DNA of 64,000 bases, taken from contig NC_088101.1 of the NCBI RefSeq assembly GCF_036370855.1, positions 5,153,501-5,217,500 on the forward strand, in the 5' to 3' direction. The position numbers and the translations under genes are program-made. The notes under the pieces were generated by a model that worked only from the letters and a program-made list of their open reading frames with translations, did no database searches and was not told the DNA's origin. The DNA comes from Dromaius novaehollandiae (taxonomy: Eukaryota > Chordata > Aves > Casuariiformes > Dromaiidae). Of this stretch, positions 1-15,115 are shown piece by piece. How positions within the stretch are numbered: the stretch's first letter is position 1; each line of letters begins with the position of its first letter.

Positions 1-3000
1 GAGGATTTCTTTTTTCATCCAAAGGGTAAATTACATGTTTATTATGGGCTTACCTGGCTTGACTGCTAATAGAGTGAGTTAAATAACAGAAAGAACCAGG
101 TTTTCAATGAAACTCAGCTTCCAGCCACTCCCATTAACAACTGTAGTGGGGTTGCTGGGTACCCAACCCTTGAAAGTAAAGCTACTTGACTTACAGGCTG
201 GCTAGAGTCCTCTCCTAAATAAGTCCTAATAAAACACAGGCAATGCTAACTGGGAGGAGAGTTTTTAAGCCTGCTACTTGGTTTGGGTACTATTTCCCAA
301 CACTGTAGCTGCATCAGTTCAGAGTAGGAAATTAGGCAATAACTAAAATGTCTCCTTATTGAAATTAACATTTCTTATAGCTTAGCATGGTCAGAGACAA
401 ATTTAATCTACTACCAAAACCAGGGAAAGTGGCATCTTATCAGGAAATTTCTGGTTCTTTTAAAGCCTTTTCTCTTTAAAATGCATTCTCAAATCTAGCT
501 GTTGGAACAGGGTTTCTTGCTAAAAGAAGAAAAAAAATCCTTACAAACGTAAGACATGGAATGCAAACTCTATGGCAAAACAACATTTAAGTTAACATTT
601 TGAACCCAGGCATTAGAAAATACAAGGTAATGGTTGCCATAGCAACTACAAAATCAATTACTTTACACACAGCTATTACAATATTAAAGTAAACAATGTG
701 CACGGTCAAAAATACTCCATAGCTTCATGGGGACCAAGTTAAAATTGTTGTGGAGCCCAGAGCACGATGGTAATGTAAATGCATTATGGCATGATTACTT
801 TTTTTTTCTTTTTTTTTGCTTTGCATTTCAATCTATTTAAGCCTCTGAGCATCGAAGTGCAGTTGGATGGGGAGAGTGGGATTAGAGTCATTCCCACCCT
901 TTGCCACTTGCAATGTAGCCTAGCAAGACAACCTGTTGCTTCAGGACAGTATCCTGATTTCTCATCTCTAAAACCAGTCCTACTTGGCCTTACACACAGA
1001 TCTAAATAACTTGTGGTAAAGAGACACCTAAATCCTCGGGTTTCTTTACACAAGCCCAGAAAACATAGGAATATCCGCCACTGTATAGCTAACACATTTT
1101 CATTTGTGCCATGGGTGAGGATAACTGGCTTCCTAATGGCTGTTACGAACCATGAGCAAAACTGATTTCTACCCATGTTAAAATAAGGGTATCACTATCT
1201 ACATGTGTGGTATTTAAGTTATTGCCATGTTACAGCTCTAGCCCCCTTTTCACCTAACAGGCTATCCTTGCAGTGGCAGCAATGGTAACAGAAGTTCAAG
1301 TTTCTGAGCCTTGTGCATCCAGTTCAGTCCTGATGTAACCCTTTGGACTTCCCCTGGGCCAGGGAAGGGTGAGCTCAGACCCATCTGTGTAATCTAATCA
1401 TTTGTGATGACATTCAGAAAGTCTGAAAGCTTATTGATTTGTTTTATAATCATATTGTACACCCTTAGAAGCTGAAGAAATGCCTAATTTAAGTGATTGG
1501 CCTGTTTTTTTTTCTTCCAAGTTCATTAAAGTAAAGGGTGATAGCAATTGCTCATCACCATTAACACATACGCAGTTCACATTCAGGCTTTCAGGTCCTC
1601 TACCCCGATAGAGGCAAATGGAAAAGCAAGAGGGGATGATGCCAGAACAGTGCTATTCCACTCCCCCAGAGCCCTCTTTTGGGGTGAGTAAGGTGGTCCA
1701 ACAGTTCCCTTACATGAGGCTTTGTGCACCAAAACTACTTTTTGTCTTTCCCTTTTTTCTGTACTCTGATGAAGAGGGATCTACACATAAAAAGGGAAAG
1801 AATAAGAAGACTCCACAAGAAAGGGTCATTTTAATATATGCTCTTCTGTTTTCAGTGTACAGCTATTCATTTCCCCTTAGAACCCCAATATTATTCTCCC
1901 CTCTCAAAAAAAAGCATGAGAAAAAGAGAGAGAGAGCAAGCATGCCGAAGAAAGAAACAAAGCTGAATAGAGCACAGCTCCCTTCAGCTGCATGACACCA
2001 TGCCTTGCTGTGCTAAACAGAATAATCAATTTTCCACCATGAGCCACAGCTGAAATGTTCAAGCACCCTGCTCACAGCTCAGACGTGGCTAGAGAGAAAT
2101 CACATTTCCGCATGTATGACTGAATATGGTCATTGATATTACAGTCCTGCCTTCTTCAACGGCTGGTGTGACAGTGGAGTGCTGCAGTACAGTGGAGGAG
2201 AGAGAAGACAAGGACAGCTGGCCTCCCCATCAGTCACATAGGATTATAGCTTTGTTGGCGCACATTTCATCTTCAAGGCAGTATCATCCTTATTACAATG
2301 CAGAGGAGGATCAAACAGGCTTCAAACTACAGTTTGTAACCCTTGGAAGCAGGGGGAGGGCTATAGCCTACCATGTGTCTGCACTGCACGGCTGGACAGA
2401 CAGAAAATCCACTAAGATCACTTCAAGGCGCAAAAAATGGTGAGAAAGAAGAATCAGTGAGGCTCTGACTACCACAGCAGACATGGGAACTGAAATATTT
2501 TCTGGGAATGAGATGGTGTAAACTCCTGATTTGATAGGGGTGAAGAAGCCAGTCCGTATGTTTAAAGGTCATAGGTTTTGTCTTGCTCAGCACTGGAAGT
2601 GGTGAATAATCAAGACAGCAGCATCCCATTTTTAGAGTGGCTTAAGCACATAAGTGCTGCACATGGGTCACATCCACATACCACTCAATGCCTGTGCTTG
2701 ATATGCTGGAGCTGGCCATGAGCAGTAGCGGTGAGCCTCTCACATACTGTGCACAGAGGCACACTGTTTTTGCTCTCAGCCTCAGGACTCTGGGTGGCTG
2801 TGAGCAACAGCGCGTGCGCTGCTGCCCAGAGACAGGCAGAACTGGGCCTCAGCCCACCTGCAGCAGGACACAACTTCTGCAGGCCGTCAGACTGGGATCT
2901 AGGCGCAGCACAATCCACAGGCAGTCTTTTTTCCCCAAGTGAACTGGGGGTAAACTTGTCTGACCTTCAGACCTCATGGAGAAACCTCCGTTGAGTCATA

Positions 3001-6000
3001 TAACCCACTCTCTCACTACCTCAGCTAATTCAGCAGTGAAAACATAGCACAATTTGGGCTCTACAACTTAAGAAAAAAAGTTCTTGCCTAAACAAATCTT
3101 TCAAACTCGTATAGGGTTGCTGTGATTAGCTTCAACTGAAAGACTACATGCCTGCCCCACTAGTGAATCTAAGCAATGTGGTATTAGGGAAGCTCTATGA
3201 AGCTTCTGCATCGTTACCTACATTTTGCTTGCTTTGAGGGGCAGACTTGCTCATAGATCACGCTTTTCCTGGTCTGTCAGAAAGTCTTTAAGGCTCGCTG
3301 GTATTGAGAACCCACTTAAGCCTGGTTAGGTTTAAAGCTGAAACACAGAAGGACAAACTCAGTCCTAGGCTCAGCCAGTAAACGGAGATATTGGCTGATC
3401 TGTGCCAGTGGGGGAAAGTGCAGAGAAGCTGAACTTAAAGGCTAGGTGTATAGAATCGAAGGAACCAACCCCACGCAACAGTAAAGGCTTTGAAGTCCCT
3501 CAGAACTGGGCAGCATGCTCATGATTTGTGTCTGAATGACCCTGGTGTGGCTGTGCTAGGAATCATTATGCTCAAACCCTTGTGTGAGCCCTTTGTCAAG
3601 TGATATGTACCCAGTTGGGGACAGCAGCTGGTCCCTGCTAAGAGCATGGCAAATCCACATGGCTGCTGAGAGCTGGTGGGGCCATGCAACAAGTAATGTA
3701 AAGGTTAACACTGTCTTTCCCTCACCTTTTCTTTTTTTCTTATCCTGCCAAGTAGCTTGTGGGGAAGAATGACTGCTCTGCCTCTGCAATGAAGTACAGC
3801 ACAGTTCCAATTCTTCGGTGGGTAAGTCTTCATAACCTTCTTGTCCAATTCAAAGCACTCCATTGTTGCTTCTTTTTTGTTTTCTGGATAACACCTGCAG
3901 TGAGAGAGGTCGCATCAAATTCAAGTGCAGTTTTTATGGAGATCCCTCTCAAAATCTGGGCATAAAGAGAGCCAGGAGGAAAAACATAAGGCATATTAGC
4001 ATCCCAAAGCAATCACTCTCTGGCACATCTGCTCTCAAAGGAGAGCAAATTCTGAGCTGCATGCAGTCTCCCTCTTCCTTTCTGCCCCGCACACTAGTGC
4101 ATTTTCCTCTCCCTTCTGCTAGCACTACTGTTTGTGGGGTTGTGTTGTGAACCAGAGGGGGAAAGCAGTTAGCAAATATGTGGCGAGGATTTACTTCGGA
4201 CAGAGCAGTAAATGGAGGATGAAAGGTACATTAATTCATGGATCGCCTGCGTGAGCTGGTTCTGCATGCACACCTGACTGTCAAAACAGCATGGAGCCAG
4301 CTCTAGCACTGTGTCTAGGGTTGTTCAGGACATTCTCCACACCCGTGCCTTGTGTTCCTGATGTTGCTACCAGCCATTATCTATCTCATGCTGCTGCTGC
4401 CCACCTTCACTTGTGCCAGAGCAAGCATTTGTGTTTTGCTTGTGCTGAGAACGAGTACAGGAAATAGATCTGGCCTTTTTTCAGTGTTTTTTTGAGAGCA
4501 TTCCCCTGGTTTGGTTTCTAGCACTGTGAAATCAACCCACCCAGGGAACAACACGCTGGAGTGGGTGGGTGACAGAGCAACCGGAGTGGAAACCAATCCT
4601 GTACACCAGCATTGCTGTACCACAGCACCAAAGGCCCCAGAGCCATTTCTCTGCCACATTTCCATCTCTGATACCAGTCAAAAGGTTGTTTCATAGTGAA
4701 GAAAGTTTCTGGCTTGTTTTCCTCTGGTTCTAAAGATTTATGCACACTCTTCAGACAAATAAAGAAGAAAAAAAATCAGGTTTCAGCTGTTTAGCAAGGG
4801 TGACATTACACAAGACAGCTGAGCCAATCTAACAGCACATCACTGCTAAAAGGCAAAGGTCCTGTTTTCTTCTGTTGTTCCACATTTTGCAGTTACTCTG
4901 TCTGCACAGGAATAATCCAGGACAATCATCAGCTTTTATTTTTATTATAATAGCTTATCCAATAAGCTAATGCTATTCTTACAGTGTACCTTGACTGTTC
5001 CTGGGAGCCTCATTTTTCAAACAGCAGGCAAAGTGCTGGTCCAAGTACTGACACCCAAAATAGATAGAACAATGTAGTAACAGAAGCATATGCTACTGCT
5101 TCAGTATAGCAACTGGTGCTGTTTGTCTGCCTTGACTGTCCCAGACTGTGCTAGCACCCCACATAGATGAACTGGGCAAACTATCACATACTAGGAATAA
5201 TCCAGCACAAAGACACTGGCTCTGGCAGCACAGTAACCCCAGGACATGAGACAAAACTTTACAACCCTGCAGCTATAATGGAGTTAACATGATCTGTAGG
5301 ATCAGCCCCACTAGCAGCACTACCAATTCACAGCACTCTTCTTGTGTGAAGAGCAGACAGAAGCACCGTTAAATTGTCACTGGAAAGCTCCAGATAGCCA
5401 AGAGGAATCCAGATGTTCACACGTTGCCTCTGGGACTCACTGCCACAGCTGTGCTGAGTTACGAGCTTGGGGGAGTCCTAAAAAGTGGCATCACACAGTT
5501 ACATGTGCAACATGACTAGCCAGAGCTATACCTGTACCTACAGAAACAAATCCGAGGGATCTTTGAAGTGAACAAGCTCATGCTGAAATGGCATTTTCTC
5601 AGGGAAAAATTGCTTCACCAAAATATTTGTAACCAGCTTTAATGTTACATAAATACAAGACCCTTTTAACAATTTGTTTGCTTTTCCAAGCATGACTGTT
5701 TTCACACCTCTTTTCCCTTATATTCTCTCACATCCATGTTTATCAGTTATGCACAGATATAAAATTGTTTTATAGTGAATACCCTCATTAATGTGCTTTA
5801 AACACTGTTGACTTTAAAATGATCCACTCCAAAGCTCTAAAGGCCTTTCTAGATTAAAAGTACTATTTCCCTTTTAGCGCAAACAATGTAGAGAAGCCAG
5901 GTAGAACGCTGAGATAGGAGAAAGCCATTTCCAAAGCTGAAAGGGATTCAGGAGATTTAGCTGCATCCTATCCAGCTTAAAATAAAGTTACAGCCCTGTC

Positions 6001-9000
6001 CTTTCCTATGGCTTATGTCTCTGACAGCAAATGTAATTAAAGCTATACAGAGAGGAATTGCTGCTTGTTCTGAATCACTGAAACTTGACAACCAAGAAAA
6101 TAATGCCAGACAATGCATCCCCCCTGGTCCCAAGTCCTTTAAGCAGTTTTCTCCTCCTTTCTTGGCAGAGAATACTGCTAAGGGGAAGCAGTGTAAAGGG
6201 AGGAGAGTTCTCTGGTCACTGTGTGCAAATTCATTCACACAGCCCCTCAGATAGGGACGATTCTGTCTCCCACATGTGAAATGACATGAGCAACACTGTG
6301 AGGATGTAGTGTTTGATGTCAACATCAAAATTTAGTGCTTGTCCCTTTCTCTGAAGATTCAGGTAATTTTCCAAATAAGCTAAATTGCATTTAACTTCTC
6401 GGAGGCTTTAAACCAGGCTACCAAGTTGTACCAGAATGATCTTCTACCTCATTCAGGCTCCGCGTCCTGGCATAAGCCTTAAACCCATTTGTGCACATAG
6501 CCAGGAACAAAACTGCCTTTGCTTTCAAGTTCAGCCTCGCTCTTACTAAAACAAATGGCAAATTATTCATCTAGACATCAGCCGCACTAGACTACTTTTA
6601 ATCTTGACCCAATGGTGCATCATAAAAGTCTCCCTCCTCTTTGGGTTTGTACAAGGAGGCCAGCTAGTGATGGAAAAGGTAGCCCCTTCTGTAAGGTGGG
6701 GAGCACTCAATTTGTTCTCCCAGTAACTCACCACCACTTCTTTACAGTGCAATAATATTGTACTTTTTGACACTCCCTGCCTAATTGCTTCTGATATGAT
6801 CCCAGAGCACATGTGTGTGGGATGAGGAATAATTCTTGAGCACTGAATCAAATCTTTCCATTCTACCTGATGCATCCTTCTCCCAGCCCACTGTGTTCAT
6901 CACGTGTCTTCAGAGCAATAAAGAAGTTGTCAGCTGTGACCAGCCTTTGTAGAATACCAATATACATTTTGCTCCTGTAAAGCCTCTATTAAGGATGTGA
7001 TTCCATGATACATATTTAAGTCAGTTTCTCAGCACTATGGTTGCCTATGTGAAAGAAACCTAGAAACTATTACTGTGAAATTGCCTCCAGCTCTTGAGCA
7101 CAGGAGGTAGCAACTGACTAATAGTTTCTTAGACAGCCCTGGCAGATGTGTCAGGTTTCTTTACAACTGTGCACCTCGTGAGAGCAATGCACGCAAAGCT
7201 CCCCTTCTAATAATGTCCCCAGCTGTAATTAATCCATAGTATCATTCTATAGTGTCAGCAGCACCATATGGACCAAGCAGTATTTGAAGGACTAACCATA
7301 GAGAGTAAGTACTCTGAGAAGATTGCAATTATGTGCCTGATTATCTTCCAGGGCAACCACAAGGTGTTTTATCAAAGGCATAAGAGTCAGAAAGGAGCAG
7401 TATTGTCATGGACTTGGCCAAGAGAACGTGCATGACCAGTGGAAGATAAAACAGCTGGCCTTTCAGTGGGGCCTGCACAAACTTACCTCTCATCTTGTGT
7501 ACAGCTACTGTCTTACATTACACTGTTTCCAGTCTCAACTACAATTTTAATCCAAAAAAACAGCTCCAGAGAAAGACCCATTGCATTTGGCATTAAACTC
7601 AACAGTTTGTGCACCACACGGTACACACTGAGCAAGCAATTAAGAAGCCTGTATGTACATATTACACTTGCACAGATGTAACATCCTCCTCTTCCCAAGA
7701 CTTGTAGAGGGGCTCCAAGAAGCTTCGAATCTGAGCTGAGTGCCCAGGTCCTCACAAGAATTTAGGTCAGTGGCAGTTATGAGCCTCAGGTGTAAAATTT
7801 CTTTAATTGTCTTTGAAAGCCCTACCCTAGAAATGAAAGATACCAATATTTTTAAATGCAGAACTGCCTCTCTAACCATTTATTAAAATCATTTTGTTGG
7901 CAACACTATTATTTACTGATTTATCTACTTAATTTATGTCTATATTACATACATAATCAGATTACATATAAGCTGATTTACTCAAGGATGTAACCACGAA
8001 AGATTAAACATTTGTGTTTTGCTGGTGGTGTCAGTTTTCCAGTAGCAAAACCACTCCAAAACTGTAAAGGAGAGGACAGTTTGTCCTCACACTCCCACAG
8101 GCAGCTCCAAAACTTCCAGTCTGAGGGGAGGCATTATGTTATTCATGATAGCAGCTCCTGTAGGAGCAGGAATGCAAGCAGGTGAGAAAAGGCTGTGTTG
8201 AAAGAAAACCCAACCAAAACAAACAAATGATATCACTTTTTTTTCCCCCCAAATTTGAAGTTTACCAGGAACTGTTTGCCATCCATTCAGTGCAGAAAAA
8301 GAGTTTATCCTTAAAAAATAACAACAACTAGTTGTATTTGACTATGCCTTATAGAGACAGTTGAAATAAAGCAGTTACGATCTCTGTGACAGTTGCTACT
8401 GCTAATGCCTATCATAAAAGCCAGTAAGGAGGCAGATATGTTGATTTATCATGCATTGCTGTTCTTATATATCTACTTTCTAACAAAAATCTGTGGAATT
8501 ATTACTTACTCTGAGCTTCATGTGCCCATATTTGTATTGCTAACCTCTCCTGTAAGATTTCATAGCTCTATCTATGTGAGGCTTTTATCTACACCACAGA
8601 AAAACATTAGAAATATGAGCTTGTCTGTCTCCAAAACTCAGACCCTTTACAATCCAGATTTATACGAACTGAATTCTCCAGTGGAGAAACACACCCTTTA
8701 TCTAAGCTCTCAGTTAAAGCTCAGCTCCAGTTAGTACTTGCTAGTGTTTGGGATACTCACCTGCATGTTTGAGGAGCAGGTGCTGCTCATAGATCTTCCA
8801 GTGACCTGATGTGCAGCAACCAGACACCTCTGAGCACAGACAGATGTTGGCGAGCAGTTATTTCTTGTGGCTTAGCAAGTTCCTCTTGGTCAGCTGTGCT
8901 CTGCTGTCAGACACGGGCATGCTCCTAGCCTCCTGCAACTGCAGAATACGTTGGCATAACTCACTCAGACGGAAACAATTTGAATCCACACCAAAAAACA

Positions 9001-9204
9001 ATCTCGTTTTGCATGTGGAATACAGTAGGAACACGCACAACCTCAGTTAACATGTCCAAGAGAAGGAGCAGCAGCTATTTCAGCCCTGAAAAACTGTTCA
9101 CTGATGACTGCATTGCATGCCCATGTCTTTCAGAAAGTTTGTGCCTCTAAATATTCTCTGTCCTCTCTACATAGAGTAATTTCCTTGGCTCTGGCACTGC
9201 CTCA
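1..9204. other. Intergenic, no supported gene
   Basis: All open frames here are short, lack splice or homology support and often overlap on both strands. Apart from the X-box palindrome near 640 I recognise no element. In other amniotes the interval downstream of CENPC toward EPHA5 is gene-poor, which fits. Confidence 0.7.
633..646. promoter_or_regulatory. RFX / X-box palindrome
   Basis: GTTGCCATAGCAAC is the full two-half-site X-box (GTTGCC, two bases, RGCAAC) bound by RFX transcription factors, including those that drive ciliary genes. No adjacent gene start is visible, so it would act as a distal element if functional. A single motif match. Confidence 0.45.
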
Positions 9205-9290
9205 TCCTCTATATGTCAGTGCCTAGCGCAGTGGGGATTCTGTCAGGACGAGGATCGAGATCCTGCTCTAGCACAAGCATTATCATCATG
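9205..9290. repeat. Relic of an amniote SINE tail
   Basis: A CAGTGCCTAGCGCAGTGGGG segment followed by a degraded GATCCTG..CTAGCAC stretch resembles the conserved tail found in old amniote SINE/LINE relics. Short and diverged. Confidence 0.4.
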
Positions 9291-11539
9291 CCAATACCTG
9301 TCCATTCTCCACGATAACTTGCATACAAACCTAGGCAAAGTTCCCCACCACAGTCTCTTTGGACAAGACCATATATATTACATGAAGATCAAGCCCTCCT
9401 AAAACATTTATGATCTGTTTCACAGCTCTTTTTTCCCCCAAGACATTATTTTTAGCTATTCTTCAATTGTATTTTATAAAGATTTTTAAGATCTTAGAAT
9501 TATTTTATTAGCTTTTATTACCTAAACACAGCATGTGCTGAGAGGACTGATGTGTTATTTTGAGCTGAACTGTCTTAACTGAACTCTTTAGAATGATTTC
9601 TCATCTTTTCTGCCATTCTTGCAGATGAATTTTGCCTGGTTTAAAAACTGAAGGAGCATATTGAGTGCCATACTTAACAGCTACAAGGCAGTGAGATGAA
9701 AGGTGCTAACACATTTGAGAAAAATGCAGATATTTTCCATGCAAGGCCTCCTTGAGGACAGAGGTGGACGTAGCGAGGAGCAAAGTTTCCAGCAGCAGTA
9801 TAGGACTGTATCCACCCACACGTGCCCCACTGAGTCCCTGAACATGTGCTGAGGATATATTACCTTGAACATATCAATCTTCAGCTGGTGTGTTGTCACA
9901 ACTTAGGAGATTTCAATGGAGATAAGTTAATTACAGAGCTACCCTTTGTTCTTTTGACTTTGGTCACAGTGAGGGGTCAGCATCCAGCGTTGAGCCTAAG
10001 TGGTTTCTTCTGGGACAATTAGCCTGAACCAGAGCTCTCTGCAGAAGAGAGAGGATCCTTTCCGGGGTCTGGGACACCTTGTCCTCTAAATGTTTTTACA
10101 AAATCTCAGCTATACATCATGAATACATTGTCTTTCATGCACAGCACTGAAGGGGACACATGATGGACAACATGTCTGATACAGGCCATAACTTCAGGGC
10201 CCGATTCATATAGACCTGCGCACTCATTTTAAATAGCAGGAGTTAATAAAAATAGCACAGATCCTTGCAAACAAAACAAAACAAAAGCCCACACATTCAC
10301 AGAGTCTGCTCTGGTGAGGTAGTTACAGGGGAATGGTGCTCCAGTAGTGTCCCTGCCTGGAGTCACCAATTCGCTCCTCTCCCACCCCTCGTCTGCTGAA
10401 GCTCTGTTTCTCCCTATCTCATGGCCACTGTTCTGTGCCGAACTGCAAGGCGCTATTGAGACTTTGCCCAGCAAGACTGCCACCAGCTCAGCATGCAGGG
10501 GTAGCTGCTCACTGAGGGTGTTTCTTGAAACAGACTGTCTGCAGCAATGCCATGCAAAGGGTGAGTTCAGTTATGCCCATGATGAGGTTCTATTTTTCAT
10601 TGCTGATGTATCCAGCCTAATAAGGCCTCTCTGTGCAGTGAAATCTGAAGTTCTACTAAAGTGGAATTATCTTCCAAAAACTGTTACTCCATTTCCTGCA
10701 TCATAGCCAAACTGTAAAACCCTGGTGGGTGCTCTTTCATAGTAAAAAAAGCAGGGATCACTGTTAGCTGGGGACAAAACAAAACTCTCTTTGACATAAG
10801 AATAACTAGAAACTACTGATTAATCAGACGTTCTGCACAGGTGGATTTTCTAAACCACTGACAACAACAGTTCTTAAGAAAACAAGGCTAGTTGAATGGC
10901 ATGATGAATTGAGTCATTTCTCTCTCTCACCAAAAGGCGAGGCAGAGTGGACTAGGGTCACCACTCTCCCAGCTGCTATCGAAATCAAGATGTAACAGGA
11001 TGGCAACTGAGTAATGCTAAAAAGGTTGTTTCTTTGAAGAGAGCAAAACACTTTCTCCTCCATCCCAGTAACACATCATGAGAAATGACTGCAGGCTGTT
11101 GAGTAGGCCAATGGATGGGGAGCTTGATTCTTTCTTACCTCTCTCACTCGTCCATGGGCACGGTCTCTCCATGACTTGGCCAGGGTAATCCATATGCTCC
11201 TGTTTGCAGGATTTCATGATCAGGGTAGTTAGAACCAAGACTTCCTCAAAACTTTGGGAGCTCCTTGCAGATCTTTTGGACCTCTACTCCAGGGAAGTCT
11301 GTGCAGGCAGCAAGCACATGCAAGCGCATGACACTGTGAGGGAGATTGAGGTGAACCTGTCCCCAGATACACGCAAGTGCAATGAGCAGGTTTCAAGAAC
11401 ATCTCTGGCAAGAGGACAGTAGCCACTGTTAAGAAAAGAGCGATATCGCCATTACACTTAAAAGAACAAAAATCCCCAAAGATGTTAACATATTCAACAC
11501 TTCAGTTAAATCACACCAGTGCCAAAATTTCAGTGCTGC

Positions 11540-11675
11540 TGAAATCAGAGCTCCACAGTGTTAGGTGCTGTCAGAGCTCTTTCCAGGCACAGGTTGCCTA
11601 ATTAATGAGACAGGGAGGGGTGGGGATTTGCCTGTGGTCACACAGATCAAATCTAGGACCAGGGCCCATGTTTGG
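11540..11675 (-). repeat. MIR-like SINE relic
   Basis: A GTTAGGTGCTGT segment, then TGGTCACACAGATCAAATCT and AGGACCAGGGCCC, match the reversed MIR pattern (GGTCACACAG, then a Cys/Tyr-style box relic). Diverged. Confidence 0.5.
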
Positions 11676-14600
11676 AATGAATTTATTTTCTTTTTATTGA
11701 GTTAAAGAATGTGACCCTGAATAATTTCATTTTTGGATTAGAACAAGCAGGCAACATGCCAGCAAAGACCAAGACAGACACCAGCAGTCATAATCCCATT
11801 CCAAAGTGATTTGTGCCGGTGGCCTGACAGAAGGATTGGAGAGAGAAAGCACTGCCCAGTTACTAAAACAACAGGCATAAATCAGTGTGTGATGCCAAAG
11901 GCACAAAGACTGAATGTGCTCTTGTGACAATCATATAGTATTGAAAAGCAAATATTCACTTCCCCAAGCCAGAAGCGGTACAAGTACACAAACAGTACAC
12001 ATTAGACAACTGAAACTTGAATCACAGACTTCTATTTAGCTTGTGAACCTAAGGGGAGAAAAATCTGCATATTATATTATTCACCAGTGAGCTCCCAAGA
12101 AACCTAAGCAAGGGTTGTAACTGGTCACTGTATCACATGGACAAGAGGAAGGGGGAGGTAGTAAGGGAGCAAAGTTAGCTCACCTGATCAGTCATTTTAG
12201 TTTGCCTTAGGGTAGTAATGGTGTTGTAAAGAACCTGGGATTGCACTGTAAGAGTCAGCTATACCATACCAGAAAATCATCACTGCTTAATAAAAAGCAA
12301 CAGAAATATTGGCAGGTGCTCAGAATTAGAGCCAACCAGAAAAGTGTTTCATGGGCGAAGAACTTGAAGGTGCAAGAAAAACCTTCAAAGAAATGTTTCT
12401 ACATTTTCTTTTTTCTCTGAAATCATATAAACATAATATTAGCCCGCAGAAGAGATATTGGTTCAAAACTTCATTTTTGCCCATTTTCCCCTCAAAACAT
12501 TTTGACTTTTTCCCCCTGGATCTATTCAGATTATAACTGCCCAAAATGAAAGTGAGCAAATCTATCTAGTTTAATTTTCTTCTCATGAAGAACACAGCAG
12601 TTACTTGGGTTCCAGGTATCGCAACAGTCTGTTGATGAACTGGAAGAACTGAAACTCAGTCTCTCCTTCACCAGTCCCTCACAAAAACCAGTCTCAACTT
12701 GAACCCTGAAGTAAAGCACAATCCTGTGTACATGGTGGAAGAGATGCTAGTCAAGAGTCCACACTTCTGTTTATTAGCATGTTAGTAACATAACTGGTAC
12801 TTGAAAACTCTAGTGAGAGCAAGCTCTTGGAGAAGGCATTATTAGTTTTGGAGATGGAAATGCCAATACCCAGAACAACAGGACTATGTCTCCTGCGAGA
12901 CCTTATAAAAGTACTATGCAACACAGAAGTACTGCAGATCTTCCCAAGATGACCTGCTTTACTATCTGTGATCCTCCTATGGCAGAGACAGGATCATTAC
13001 CAAATCAGTGTAAGTTACAACAATAGCCAAGTGGAACTGAAGAGACAGATCCAATGCTCTCCAATCTAATGTAATATTTTGATGAGAAAGTCTAGGAAAT
13101 TAACGGGGTGAAGGTGATCCACTTCGCTATTTAAACAGTTGATCACAGAAAAAGCAGAACCTGTAATCATCCTCACACAAAATAAATGCTGAATATAAAT
13201 GTGAGGGCATCGTGAACAAGCAACACTTAATGACTTAGTAACCCAAGCAGCATGACATGCTGGTTTCACTGAACTCAGCTAAAAAGCATTTACTTTTGAC
13301 TTCAATGAGGCCATGCATTTTCTCAGTCATTTTAACTGCACTTTGCTGATATCATCTTTGGAGAATGACTTAAAGATTAGAATTAGAAGAGTGAATTGTT
13401 CTCTTTCTCCCCATAAAAAGTTAACATGGAAAGTCCTAAAATGATGGATACCCTTTTCCACTTCAACTTTCAAAATCAAAATGAAAAACAGTTTATTTTT
13501 TGTGTGTGTTTGTCAAAAACATTTTACAGGGGAAAAAACAGAAAGAAAAATCAACATTTTCCCCCAGACACATTTTCATTTTTGATTAAATCTATTACTG
13601 ATGTGCTCTGGGATGAAATGTATCAAGTCTATGAAATAAGTGTGTGAACAATCTCCAAGAATAAGCAGGATTTACAATGATCTTTCATTCTAGGCAAGCG
13701 GTATGCTGTATATAGAAAAGAATTACTGAGAAACAAGGAAATTTGCATCCAGTATCACCAACAGCAAAGGGGGAACTGAAATGTGCTAGCTTTACACAGA
13801 GGGATACAGCATCATGTTATTGCAGACAAATGAAGGGCTTGTATTAAAAATGCGTAATTTAATCAAGAGAAAACTACTAATCAGATGGAAATTTGCAGAC
13901 TTGATATTGGTTTTTTAGTATTAGTGTTATTAAATTCTGCTATAATTTTTTTACAGAATCACCCAAATGTAAATTAACGTAAGGAGAAACAGTTAACAAA
14001 ATTAAGGGACCAGATCAAACATTCCTGATCATTTCTAGCTGACTTGTAATATTAGGTATGGCATAAAAGGCTCAGTATAAAATCCTACATGTACTAATCT
14101 AATAATTTTCCCCTGGTCAGGGCAGCCTGAAACAAGCCCTGATCACTGACGCAGCTGTTCAAGTCAGATGAACAGGAGCAAGGGTGACCGTCTGCCTCGG
14201 CTGAACAAAGAGTTGCCACCTTTCTGCCATCACAACGCACACTCCTCTGCCTCCAGAACCCGAGCACATCCAGAAAGCTGCCAGCTGCACCCCAAATCCC
14301 TGCTCTGTCCACACTAAGATGGCCAGGAGTTTATTCCCTCTAATAAATTTTATTTTACTCTCACAGGCAGCAGGAGCAAGTAGTTGCTTGCTTTGGGTTT
14401 GTGCAGGAAGGACATCAGGCAGCCCAGTACCTGATCCAAAGTACTGTCTATGGATAGCAGTACTGAAGATTAGTGATCTGTTCCTTCTTTTTCCTTCAAA
14501 AATCCTTTTTTTTGGGGGGGGGGGAAGAGTTATTTAAATGTTATTTAAATTTTAAAATAAAAAAAATGTTATTAACCTTGTACATCCTCAGCATCTCCAA

Positions 14601-14989
14601 GCACCTGATCCATGATAGCCCCATTCCATAGGCATTAACCACATTTTTACAAGTAGATAGAAGGATGTGTGTAAGCATCAGAACAGATCGCATGGGAGTC
14701 CTGCCTCCTACCACTCCTGTCTAAGCACTGGACAGAATTAGCCTACAAAGTATCTACCCTCAGAAAACAACAGCACTTCCAGGCTGAATATTTTCCCAAT
14801 TTAACATGTTAAAAAGCTTAAAAAATATCTTCCATTTGTGTAGACACAAAGTATGCAGAAATGATGGGAGAATCATTGTGGTATTTTAACTATGGAGCTG
14901 CCTCAACATCTCTTGTGCTCATGAAACCTGCAGCATCAGTGCAAGCTCCCACTTACCCAGGGCTTTGCTACCTCCAGTGCTGAAGTGCA

Positions 14990-15115
14990 AGTTACTAATG
15001 CGCCCATTTTAGAGGCAGGCAGAGCAGCTAGGCAAAAAGGAAATGTCACTTGCCAAGTCAAATGGCACCTCGGGTTTAAAGGTAGGAAAAGAACCCAAGT
15101 CCAGTTTCTCATTTG
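14990..15115 (-). repeat. MIR-like SINE relic
   Basis: GCGCCCATTTTAGAGGCAGG, then ATGTCACTTGCCAAGTCAAA and AAGAACCCAAGTCC follow the reversed MIR core order (CCCATTTTACAG, GTGACTTGCCCAAGGTCA, GAACCCAGGTC). Confidence 0.6.

Noticed and set aside
784-1176. 130-codon minus-strand open frame.
   Set aside because: Ends in a poly-Lys tail produced by a T-rich tract, overlaps another frame on the opposite strand, and has no recognisable domain.
1618-1995. 125-codon plus-strand frame.
   Set aside because: Lys- and Phe-rich composition from A/T-rich tracts, no homology or splice context.
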